Part shown: positions 1 through 6,886 of the stretch, in pieces
Layout of the letters: the number at the start of each line of letters is the position of its first letter
How positions within the stretch are numbered: the stretch's first letter is position 1
NCBI GenBank assembly: GCA_900540935.1
Contig: UQHW01000032.1
Span: 1 to 22,802 of the forward strand
Direction: 5' to 3'
Origin: an uncultured Collinsella sp.
GTDB lineage: Bacteria; Actinomycetota; Coriobacteriia; Coriobacteriales; Coriobacteriaceae
DNA length: 22,802 nucleotides
Notes under the pieces: generated by a model
The model's input: only the letters and a program-made list of their open reading frames with translations
Database searches by the model: none
What the model was told of the DNA's origin: nothing
Program-made: the position numbers and the translations under genes

Positions 1-1
1 T

Positions 2-39
2 TCCCACATTCATCCGCACATGTGCGGATGAATGTGGGA
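2..39. repeat. Perfect 38-nt palindrome
   Basis: Positions 2-20 are the exact reverse complement of 21-39, giving a 19-bp stem with no loop. Part of the arm (CGGATGAA) occurs a third time at 46-53. No T-run follows on either strand, so it does not look like a simple terminator. It could be a dispersed intergenic repeat, a protein-binding palindrome, or a sequence at which the assembly broke. The structure is seen directly; its role is unknown. Confidence 0.75.
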
Positions 40-128
40 GGTGTTCGGATGAAGTTGATAATCAAGGGTCGAGGAACGAATCCCAGCCACGTCATGTCGG
101 CAGCGATGAAGGGCGCATCCGCGCGTGC

Positions 129-261
129 TACAATGCGGGCATCAGAGATGAAAACACAGTCCCCGTCGGGTAGTCGTGGGCGTGCGGGAGTCCGCATCAG
201 TAACCTGCCTCCTTGGTTGTCCCTTCTCTGCATGGTCATCTACATAAAGGAGGAACCAGCC
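129..261 (+). promoter_or_regulatory. Structured yjdF leader, candidate yjdF (azaaromatic) riboswitch
   Basis: A -10-like TACAAT lies at 129-134, although no good -35 box is visible, which leaves a leader of about 120 nt before yjdF. Within it, 183-187 pairs with 192-196 (TGCGG/CCGCA, 4-nt loop). CGGGTA at 167-172 pairs around it with 201-207, with one bulged A. The leader ends in a strong ribosome binding site AAAGGAGG near 247-254. The yjdF genes of Firmicutes are known targets of the yjdF riboswitch, which binds azaaromatic compounds. Linking this leader to that class is an inference from gene identity, leader length and pairing; the consensus could not be checked. Confidence 0.4.
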
Positions 262-682
262 ATGCAGATCAGCGTGTCGTCCACCCTGACCGTATATCAC
301 GACGGTCAATTCTGGGTCGGGCTGGCGGAGCACGTCGAGGGCGGAAAGTACGGCGTCGCCCGCATCGTCTTCGGCGCGGAGCCGTCCGATGAGGAGATCC
401 TGCGATTCGTTACAAGCGAATGGGAGAAGCTCTCGTTCTTCGGCGACAAGGCCATTGAAACAAACAAGCCCGCGAAGAACCCCAAACGGCGCGCCCGTGA
501 GGCGGCGAAAGCCCTTAAGCGGCCCGCGATGAGCACCAAGGCGCAGCAGGCGCTCGCAGCACAGAGAGAAGCGATGAAACAGGAGTCAGCTCATGCAAGA
601 AGCCGACGCCGCGCGGAAGAGGCTGATGCGCGGCTTCGAGCAGCGAAAGCTGAAGCGCAAGCAGAAGCATCGTGGGCATTGA
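262..682 (+). pseudogene. yjdF: YjdF family protein, frameshifted near the C-terminus
   Basis: The start is ATG 262, placed by AAAGGAGG just upstream. The N-terminus reads LTVYHDGQFWVGLAEHVEGG and then VFGAEPSDEEIL, which are family hallmarks, followed by a basic NPKR...STKAQQA stretch. In this frame the protein would run on to 759 with an Ala/Arg-rich tail. The usual family ending, FEQRKLKRKQKHRGH plus stop, is instead found one frame over, ending at 682. Dropping one base near 639-641 joins the two into a normal-length protein of about 139 residues. YjdF is a small cytoplasmic protein of unknown biochemistry, often riboswitch-controlled. The break is either a real recent frameshift or a one-base sequence error. 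Confidence 0.72.
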
Positions 683-843
683 TTGCCATTTGCAGCAAGG
701 CAAACCATATACAGCAGCGGCGCCAGTTCCACTTGAAGCCGACACCGCGTAGACGCTGATGGTGACGGCTATGCACGGGCACGGGCGCGCCACCGCACTT
801 CACAGCTTGTTTCTCAAGTATTTAGGACGCACACGCGGCGTTC

Positions 844-866
844 AAAAATGCGGAGCGACTCCGCAT
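844..866 (-). terminator. Rho-independent terminator of the ToxN-like gene
   Basis: ATGCGGAG (848-855) pairs perfectly with CTCCGCAT (859-866) around a 3-nt loop. Read on the minus strand, the stem is followed by TTTTT. It lies about 25 bp past the stop of the minus-strand toxin-like gene. A second 5-bp stem (GGCTC/GAGCC, 867-882) sits between the stop and the terminator. Between yjdF and this point (683-843) I see no gene. Confidence 0.75.
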
Positions 867-890
867 GGCTCGAGACTGAGCCGAGGTGCC

Positions 891-1340
891 CTACTTCTCG
901 CCTTCCAGCAGGCCCACGATGCGATCGATGTCGACGGCAAAGCAGGACCTTCCCTCGCGCTCATAGAGGTCAAGGTACGCCTGGCATTCGGAGACAATGC
1001 GTTTGGTGTTGCCATCGATGATGCGCTGGAGCGTCTCGTAGTAGGCCGAGCCCTCGGTCCTGAAGCGGCGCTGGTAGGCCTTGGTTATGGGGAACATCTT
1101 GATGTAGTGGATGCCGTGGCGGCAGCCGGGGCGCGTCGTGGGGCGGGGTGGCAACGCAAAGTACTGGTCTTTGGGCACGTTAGGGGCGATGTTGGAACGC
1201 AGCGGCACGGCGAAGTCCCTGCGCTTCCCGCGGAAACGTAGCCTCACCACCACGATGCAGGGGCGATTGTGCTTAAGCATGAGCTCGCGGTCGCCATCGA
1301 CGAGGTCGAAGAAGTCCTGGGAGATGGATACGATCTTCAT
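891..1340 (-). CDS. ToxN/AbiQ/TenpN-like type III endoribonuclease toxin
   Basis: The product has 149 residues, close to the TenpN branch of the ToxN/AbiQ family and shorter than classical ToxN (about 170). The N-terminus (MKIVSISQDFFDLV, then LKHNRP at 23-27 and PLRSN at 46-50) follows the family pattern of a short beta start, an N-R-P turn and a P-hydrophobic/L-R-S-N strand. HGIHYIKMFPI (75-85) gives the next core strand, and the C-terminus is helical. The start is supported by AAGGGGG eight bases upstream. Such toxins cut RNA and are neutralised by a small repeat RNA encoded just upstream; many give phage defence. No tandem-repeat antitoxin is visible upstream, only two strong hairpins and a TetR remnant, so the pair may be degraded or use a different antitoxin. 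The family call rests on motif recognition only. Confidence 0.62.
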   Translation of the reverse strand: MKIVSISQDFFDLVDGDRELMLKHNRPCIVVVRLRFRGKRRDFAVPLRSNIAPNVPKDQYFALPPRPTTRPGCRHGIHYIKMFPITKAYQRRFRTEGSAYYETLQRIIDGNTKRIVSECQAYLDLYEREGRSCFAVDIDRIVGLLEGEK

Positions 1341-1365
1341 CGGTTACGCCCCCTTCATACGAAGC

Positions 1366-1434
1366 GGGGCCCGCATCGCTGCAGGCCCCTACAGGTGGGC
1401 GATATTCTACGCCTTGCGGCACCCCGTCGCCCAC
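1366..1434 (-). other. Two strong hairpins upstream of the ToxN-like gene (candidate RNA antitoxin or leader)
   Basis: On the minus strand 1389-1380 pairs with 1375-1366 as a 10-bp stem closed by a GCGA tetraloop, a GNRA fold. Just upstream, GTGGGCGA (1434-1427) pairs exactly with TCGCCCAC (1402-1395) around a 24-nt inner segment. Type III antitoxin RNAs and the terminator between antitoxin and toxin occupy this position in known systems. There are no tandem repeats and no T-run after the GNRA stem, so the antitoxin reading is only a hypothesis. Confidence 0.3.
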
Positions 1435-1439
1435 GGAGG

Positions 1440-1601
1440 TTAAACGTACACGTAAGCCGTACTCTGAAAGCCGCGGCTTCCGGCAAGTAGTTTATACCAC
1501 GAAAGGTCGCTTTCGATGCGCCTAGCTCGCAAAATAACACTCGCCGGGCCGTCACCCCTGATCTTCTCGACCGTCTCCTCCAGGTACTTATTGCGTGCCA
1601 C
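1440..1601 (-). pseudogene. Truncated TetR-family regulator, N-terminal remnant
   Basis: A GTG start at 1601 follows GGAGG with good spacing and opens MARNKYLEETVEKI, a very typical start of TetR-family regulators (usually ARNKYPEETVEKILDA). After residue 14 the similarity ends abruptly: RGDGPASVILRARRIESDL carries no helix-turn-helix, and the frame stops after 53 residues, whereas TetR proteins have about 190. No other frame continues the domain. The remnant lies between the toxin-like gene and the divergent ABC transporter operon, which such a regulator may once have controlled. It could instead be a small unrelated protein, but the 14-residue match together with a good ribosome binding site makes a broken regulator more likely. 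Confidence 0.55.
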
Positions 1602-1616
1602 GGGCACCTCCGTCCT

Positions 1617-1633
1617 TGTTATCGCGATAAACA
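1617..1633. promoter_or_regulatory. Palindromic operator candidate before the TetR remnant
   Basis: TTATCGCGATAA (1619-1630) is a perfect 12-bp palindrome inside TGTTATCGCGATAAACA. It lies 18 bp upstream of the GTG start of the TetR remnant and in the divergent region facing the ABC operon. TetR regulators usually bind such palindromes next to their own gene. That it was this regulator's site is an inference. Confidence 0.4.
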
Positions 1634-1742
1634 TACCATGAGTGGCGTACGGGTCGAGAAGGGCTGGCGCCAAAAGAGCCCAACGGCCGTTACGGCTTCG
1701 TTAGAAACGCGCCCCACCATGGATGGTGAACCCGAAAGGTAA

Positions 1743-1775
1743 GGCGCGCGGGCACGGCGACTCGGCCCGCGCGCC
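1743..1775 (+). promoter_or_regulatory. 11-bp GC stem-loop in the leader of the immunity operon
   Basis: GGCGCGCGGGC (1743-1753) pairs perfectly with 1765-1775 around an 11-nt loop. The stem ends about ten bases before the ribosome binding site AAAGGA of the first gene. No T-run follows. A stem this stable so close to a start may limit translation or act as a transcript-stability element. A smaller CACCAT/ATGGTG hairpin sits at 1715-1728. Confidence 0.5.
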
Positions 1776-1796
1776 CGGAAGAGAAAGGACGAACCC

Positions 1797-2521
<725 letters not shown>

Positions 2522-2525
<4 letters not shown>

Positions 2526-3292
2526 CGGGCGAGAAAGGCGGCCTGCTCGCGGGCCTGCGCGCCGAGGCCCTGAAGTCGCGCCACGCGGCACCGGTTCGCC
2601 TGGCCGTGCTCATGGCGCTGCCGATGCCGCTGCTCGGCGCGATGCCCTACCGGGGCGTGCAGATCTTCAGCGCGTGGAACTACTGGTATGCGCTCTTCCT
2701 GCCCGTGTCTCTCTCACTCGTGGTGGCGTGCGTCGCGCGGGCGGACGCTCGCACGCGGATGCGGGGGCTTCTGGGCCTGGGCTTCCCGCTCGGGCGCGCC
2801 TGGTGGGCCAAGGCGCTCTGGTGCCTCGCGCTCTGCACGCTCTCGAACCTCGTGGTCTTCGGCATCTACCTCGCGGGCTCGGCGTTCTCCTCGCAGGGCC
2901 TCACGGCCGCGGGCACGCTCACGATGCTCCTCTGCGCGCTCGCCAACACGGTGACCGCGGCGTGGATGATCCCCGCAGGGCTCTTCCTCACGGCGCGGCT
3001 CGGCATGCTCGCGGGCATCTTCTGCCCGCTCGCCACGCAGCTCGTGGGTGGGTTCGCCTGGTCGCTGATGCCGCTGCCGCAGCTCTTTCCGCCGTCGGCG
3101 AGCATGGTCATCCCCACGAGCTTCATCCCCGTGCTGCCGAGCGGCGAGCCACTCGCGGCGGACATGGCGCTCGGCGGGGCGCTCGCGGCGGACGGCATGC
3201 TCACACTGGCGGGCCTTGCGGTCTGCGCGATCGCGTTCGCCGCGCTCACGGCGGCGGGCGCGGCCTGGTTCGCGCGCTCCGAGGAGAGGTGA
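2522..3292 (+). CDS. lanE: Lantibiotic immunity ABC transporter permease, MutE/EpiE family
   Basis: This 256-residue integral membrane protein has about six hydrophobic segments. The N-terminal pattern (RAEALKSRHAAPVRLAVLMALPMPLL, then FSAWNYWYALFLPVSLSLVVAC) is typical of the MutE/EpiE immunity permease family: a short cytoplasmic helix, a first membrane span, an N-Y/W-W loop and the next span. It should form a heterodimeric channel with the following permease, driven by the upstream ATPase. Its start overlaps the ATPase stop, and its stop overlaps the next start by one base. There is no signal peptide. The assignment rests on pattern and gene order. Confidence 0.78.
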
Positions 3293-4107
3293 TGGCCATG
3301 ACACGACTCTCCGACCCGACGCCGCGCATGACCCTCCCGCGGGCCCTGCTCTCCGAGGCCCTGCGCCTGGCGCGCTCCCCGCTCGCAGTGGTGCACCTCG
3401 TCTGCGGCCTGGCAGCCGGTCTTGCCTGCGGCGAGTACTTCTCCATAACCCGATGGGACCCGGCGCTGGGCGCGGACGCCTACGCCCAGTTCCTCGGCGC
3501 CCTCATGCCGCTCATGTCCGCCATCGTCTGCGGGCTCGCCGTGGACGAGGAGCGTGCTGCCGGGCGCCTCGCCAACCTCACGGCGGTCCCCTCGCGCGGG
3601 CGCGCCGTCGCGGCGAAGCTGCTCGCCCTTGCGGCGCTCGGCGCAGGCGCGCTGGCCGTGGCGCTCGGCGTGTTCGGGGCCGTGCTCGCCGTCGCCGGGC
3701 GCCTACCGCTCGGGCCCGCGCCGCTTGCGGCCGCCTGGGTGGGCATCGTGCTGGGCAGCCTGCCTCTCTATGCGCTGGAGCTCGGCGTGGCCCTGCGCCT
3801 CGGCCGCAACGCCGCCATCGGCGCCGGCGCGGCGGGGGTGCTCCTCGCGTTCTTCTCGGTGGGCGGACTTGCGCACGGCCTCATGACCGGCGAGCTCACC
3901 GGTGCCCTGGCGACGCCCCTGAACTGGGTGCCGCTCGCCTGGCCCGCGCGCCTAGGGTCGCTCGGGGTGGAGGCCTTCATCGACGCCGCACGCGCGGCGG
4001 GCCCTCTCCTCACAACTGCGCTCGCTGGCCTCGTGCTCACCCTGGCAGCCGCCGCCGTCCTTCTCGCCTGGTTCTGCCGCTTCGAGGACGGGAGGGCAGA
4101 TGCGTAG
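3292..4107 (+). CDS. lanG: Lantibiotic immunity ABC transporter permease, MutG family
   Basis: This is the second permease of the LanFEG-type exporter, 271 residues from ATG 3292 (ATG 3298 is an alternative; GAGGAGAGG precedes both). After a basic amphipathic start it has about six membrane spans rich in Ala, Leu and Gly, with a YAQFLGALMPLMSAIVCGLAVDEE segment where MutG-type permeases carry their second span and a cytoplasmic acidic turn. The stop overlaps the following YxeA-like gene by eight bases. Permeases of this family are poorly conserved, so identity follows mostly from topology, length and its place as third gene in the operon. Confidence 0.72.
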   Translation: MAMTRLSDPTPRMTLPRALLSEALRLARSPLAVVHLVCGLAAGLACGEYFSITRWDPALGADAYAQFLGALMPLMSAIVCGLAVDEERAAGRLANLTAVPSRGRAVAAKLLALAALGAGALAVALGVFGAVLAVAGRLPLGPAPLAAAWVGIVLGSLPLYALELGVALRLGRNAAIGAGAAGVLLAFFSVGGLAHGLMTGELTGALATPLNWVPLAWPARLGSLGVEAFIDAARAAGPLLTTALAGLVLTLAAAAVLLAWFCRFEDGRADA

Positions 4108-4501
4108 GAAGCCGTTCGCCGTCGTGCTCGTCCTCCTCTCCGCAGCGCTCGTTCTGGGCGGGAATGCCCTGCTCGACGCCGGCTGGGGGTCGGTGCTGCG
4201 CTCGATCGCCGACCGCGTGCTGCCCAACCCTGAGATCACCATGTGGGCGCCCGCGCCCGAGCCCGGTAGCCACGCGAGCTCCTACGCCGACGCCACCGGG
4301 GCGGGGGCGAACTACGTCTACCTGGTGGACGCGGCGGACGACAGGGGCAATGTCCGAGAGCTCCAGCTCATCTTCTTCGGACGGGAGTCGGACGGCGAGG
4401 GCTGGCTCGAGATCGAGGCGCGCGGCGGCTCGGGCGTGCGCTACCGCGCGTGCGATGCGGCCGAGGCGCCCGCGGCTGCGCGCGGGGCTCTGGACCGCTG
4501 A
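4100..4501 (+). CDS. YxeA-like (DUF1093) exported protein
   Basis: The 133-residue product starts with RRK and one hydrophobic span (about residues 6-22), so it is a membrane-anchored or exported protein facing outward. The C-terminal half fits the YxeA pattern: an aromatic strand (NYVYLVDAADDRG), a charged strand (ELQLIFFGRE), then GWLEIEARGGSGVRYRACDAAEAPAAARGAL, which parallels the family's aYLkl-V-gV-Y-ev-eiP-A-L ending. YxeA-like genes are small and of unknown function, and some neighbour peptide-resistance transporters in Firmicutes. It starts inside the preceding permease gene (eight-base overlap) behind GGAGGG, so it belongs to the immunity operon. It might assist peptide binding or sensing, but this is inference. 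Confidence 0.55.
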   Translation: MRRKPFAVVLVLLSAALVLGGNALLDAGWGSVLRSIADRVLPNPEITMWAPAPEPGSHASSYADATGAGANYVYLVDAADDRGNVRELQLIFFGRESDGEGWLEIEARGGSGVRYRACDAAEAPAAARGALDR

Positions 4502-4519
4502 GCGCGGCGCTAGTACAAT
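4491..4519 (+). promoter_or_regulatory. Promoter of the two-component regulator genes
   Basis: TGGACC (4491-4496) and TACAAT (4514-4519) are separated by 17 bp, a good sigma-70-type match. The -35 box lies in the last codons of the YxeA-like gene. Transcription would start about 20 bp before the AGGAGG of the response regulator, giving the regulators their own expression in addition to read-through from the transporter operon. Confidence 0.6.
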
Positions 4520-4546
4520 TCCGACGGAAGTTTCAGGAGGTCGAAC

Positions 4547-5209
4547 ATGGCGAGGATACTGGCAGTGGATGATGAACGGGCGATCCTCGACGCGCTCGCG
4601 CGCGTCCTCGGCCGCGACGGCCATGAGGTCGTCAAGGCGGCGGACCCGACGGCGGTCCCGGGGATGGACCTCTCGCGCTTCGACCTCGTGCTCTGCGACG
4701 TCATGATGCCGGGGCTCGACGGCTTCGAGCTCGTGCGGCAGATCCGCCCGGGCTTCGACGGGCCCATCATATTCCTGACCGCGCGCGTGGCCGAGGAGGA
4801 CGCCGTGGCCGGCTACGGCCTGGGCGCCGACGACTACGTCCGCAAGCCCTTCGGGGCCGCGGAGCTGCGCGCCAAGGTCGCGGCCCATCTACGCCGTGAG
4901 CGCCGGCCGCGCTCGCACGCCCTCTCCTTCGGGGAGGTGCGGATCGACCTCGGGGCGCGCGGCCTCGCCGTGGGCGGCGAGGCCGTACCGCTCACGCCCA
5001 CCGAGTACGCCATCTGCGAGTACCTCGCCCGCCACCCCGGGCAGGTCATGAGCCGCGCGCAGATCCGCGAGGCGGTGCTCGGCTGGGAGAGCGACGCCGA
5101 CGACGCGGCCATATCCATGCAGGTCAGCCGCGCCCGGAGGAAACTCTCCGAGGCCGGCGCCGATCCGATCGCGACCGTCTGGGGGATGGGGTACAAGTGG
5201 CAGCTTTGA
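4547..5209 (+). CDS. OmpR/PhoB-family response regulator (CprR-like)
   Basis: This is a 220-residue two-domain regulator. The receiver domain (1-115) has the acidic pair D8-D9, the phospho-acceptor D51 in LCDVMMPGLDG, T79 in FLTAR and K101 in VRKPF. The C-terminal winged helix (about 125-220) begins LSFGEVRIDL, carries LTPTEYAICEYLARHPGQVMSRAQI, and ends in VWGMGYKW, the usual wing. The start has AGGAGG six bases upstream and its own promoter. The overlapping downstream kinase is its partner. It most likely activates the LanFEG-YxeA operon upon peptide stress, as CprR does; the target is inferred from position. Confidence 0.9.
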   Translation: MARILAVDDERAILDALARVLGRDGHEVVKAADPTAVPGMDLSRFDLVLCDVMMPGLDGFELVRQIRPGFDGPIIFLTARVAEEDAVAGYGLGADDYVRKPFGAAELRAKVAAHLRRERRPRSHALSFGEVRIDLGARGLAVGGEAVPLTPTEYAICEYLARHPGQVMSRAQIREAVLGWESDADDAAISMQVSRARRKLSEAGADPIATVWGMGYKWQL

Positions 5210-5235
5210 GGACCGGGGCGCGAGGTCGCGGGGGC

Positions 5236-6633
5236 ATGCCGCTCTCCTTCGTCATCGCGCGCTACTTCGCCTACGCGTTCGCGGCGGTTGCCACGGCGTG
5301 GCCCGCCTCGTTCATGGCGCTCTCCGCGGCGATCGACGCGGGCTTCGTCTACGAGGCAAGCTGGGGGCCGGCCAATACGCGCGAGGTCGCGGAGGGCCTG
5401 GCACGCGACGGCGTCTGCGGGCAGCAGGACGTGCCGACGGCGTACCGCTACCTCATCCTGAATAAGGACGGATACGTGCTGATGACAGACCTCGAGGGCA
5501 CGCGGCTCGAGGACGTGACGGAAATGGCCCGTGCGGCACTCGCCGCGGATCCGGGCACAGTGGAGATCGAGGGCGGGGGCTCGGGCCTCACCTACGCCGC
5601 GTTCCCGCTCAAGGGCGGCGGGGCCTGCGCACTCGTCAGCGAGTACCTGCCGCAGTGGGTCTCGCGCGACCTCGCCGGCCTGCTTCCCAACCCGCAGAAC
5701 CTCATGCTCGTCGGCGCCGCTGCGGGAAGCGCGCTCGCGCTCGCGCTCGTGGCGCGCCGCGCGAGCCGCGTGATCTCGCGCAAGATGGCGCCGCTCGCGG
5801 AGGCAGCGGGGCGCGTCGGCGCGGGGGATCTCGACTTCGCGGTCGGCAGCACCAACGTGCGCGAGGTGAACGACGTCCTCGCCGCGATGGACGCCATGCG
5901 GACCTCCCTCGCCGAGTCGCTCGAGGCCCGCTGGGCCGCGGAGCGGGGGCAGCGCGAGCAGGTGGCGTCGCTCGCCCACGACCTCAAGACGCCGCTCACC
6001 GTGCTGCGCGCCAACGCCGACTTCGTGGCAGAGGAGCTGGAAGACGAGAAAGACGCCGACCTCGCGGCCGCCGCGCGCGACATAGCCGGCAGTGTCGAAA
6101 GGCTCGACGGCTACGTGCGCCTACTCATCGAGGCCTCGCGCGGGTCCGGCGGGGCGGAGAGGGCCCCCATGCGGCCGGCCGAGCTCTGCGAGCAGGTCCT
6201 CGCCGAGGCCGCCCAGATCACCCGGGCGCGAGGCGTGACGCTCGACGCGACCACGGGCCCTGCTGTCGCGGGCGCGCCCGAGGCCCCGCTCGACCGAACC
6301 GCCCTGGCGCGAGCCGCCGCGAACCTCGTGGCCAACGCCGCCGAGCACGCGCGCTCGCGCGTGGCGGTCTCCTGCGACGTCGAGGGCGGCCACCTCGTCA
6401 TCGAGGTGGCCGACGACGGACCGGGCTTCTCTCCCGCCGCCCTCGAACGCGGCTGCGAGCGCCTCTTCACAGACGACTCCTCCCGCTCCTCGCGCGACGG
6501 AGGCCGCCACTACGGGCTCGGCCTCCACGCCGCCTCCGAGGCCGCGAGCGCCCACGGGGGCTCCGTCTCGCTCGCCAACAGCCCCTCGGGCGGCGCGGTG
6601 GCCACCATCGCGGTCCCCCTGTGCGGGGCCTGA
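5236..6633 (+). CDS. Sensor histidine kinase (CprK/SpaK-like)
   Basis: From ATG 5236 the product has 465 residues; a GTG at 5197 in the same frame would overlap the regulator stop and add 13. ATG 5236 is preferred because MPLSFVIARYFAYAF is a natural kinase start and GAGGT lies nine bases upstream. One span near residues 8-34, an outside domain of about 120 residues and a second span near 155-173 are followed by HAMP-like sequence and the H-box LAHDLKTPLTVL (His 248). The ATPase domain shows the N-box NLVANAAEHA, the G1 box DDGPGFS and the G2 box GLGLHAASEA. The large outer loop suits detection of an extracellular peptide. It should phosphorylate the adjacent regulator. Confidence 0.88.
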   Translation: MPLSFVIARYFAYAFAAVATAWPASFMALSAAIDAGFVYEASWGPANTREVAEGLARDGVCGQQDVPTAYRYLILNKDGYVLMTDLEGTRLEDVTEMARAALAADPGTVEIEGGGSGLTYAAFPLKGGGACALVSEYLPQWVSRDLAGLLPNPQNLMLVGAAAGSALALALVARRASRVISRKMAPLAEAAGRVGAGDLDFAVGSTNVREVNDVLAAMDAMRTSLAESLEARWAAERGQREQVASLAHDLKTPLTVLRANADFVAEELEDEKDADLAAAARDIAGSVERLDGYVRLLIEASRGSGGAERAPMRPAELCEQVLAEAAQITRARGVTLDATTGPAVAGAPEAPLDRTALARAAANLVANAAEHARSRVAVSCDVEGGHLVIEVADDGPGFSPAALERGCERLFTDDSSRSSRDGGRHYGLGLHAASEAASAHGGSVSLANSPSGGAVATIAVPLCGA

Positions 6634-6742
6634 CGACTCAGGCCCTCACAGCGGCGTGGCTCGCAACCAAACGCTTCCATCTTGAAACACGGGGAGTAAA
6701 TCGCGAAATCGCAGGTGAAAGAGAGTAAAAAGGCAAAGAAAA

Positions 6743-6772
6743 AGCCTCCGTTCCAACATGGGAACGGAGGCT
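6743..6772 (-). terminator. Terminator of guaA
   Basis: A perfect 12-bp stem, AGCCTCCGTTCC (6743-6754) with 6761-6772, has a 6-nt loop. On the minus strand it is followed by TTTTTCTTT, so it ends the guaA transcript about 115 bp past the stop. The plus-strand side lacks a T-run, so it is a poor stop for the kinase transcript. The 6634-6886 gap holds nothing else convincing. Confidence 0.85.
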
Positions 6773-6886
6773 CGATAATCGAGTTTACTCACCAATGTCG
6801 CTGGTGGTTTTGCCGTAACTCTCGTACGAAACGAAACTCAGGAGCACAGTGCGGCACTCAAAAGTGCAGGTCAGAACCCTGTCAGC

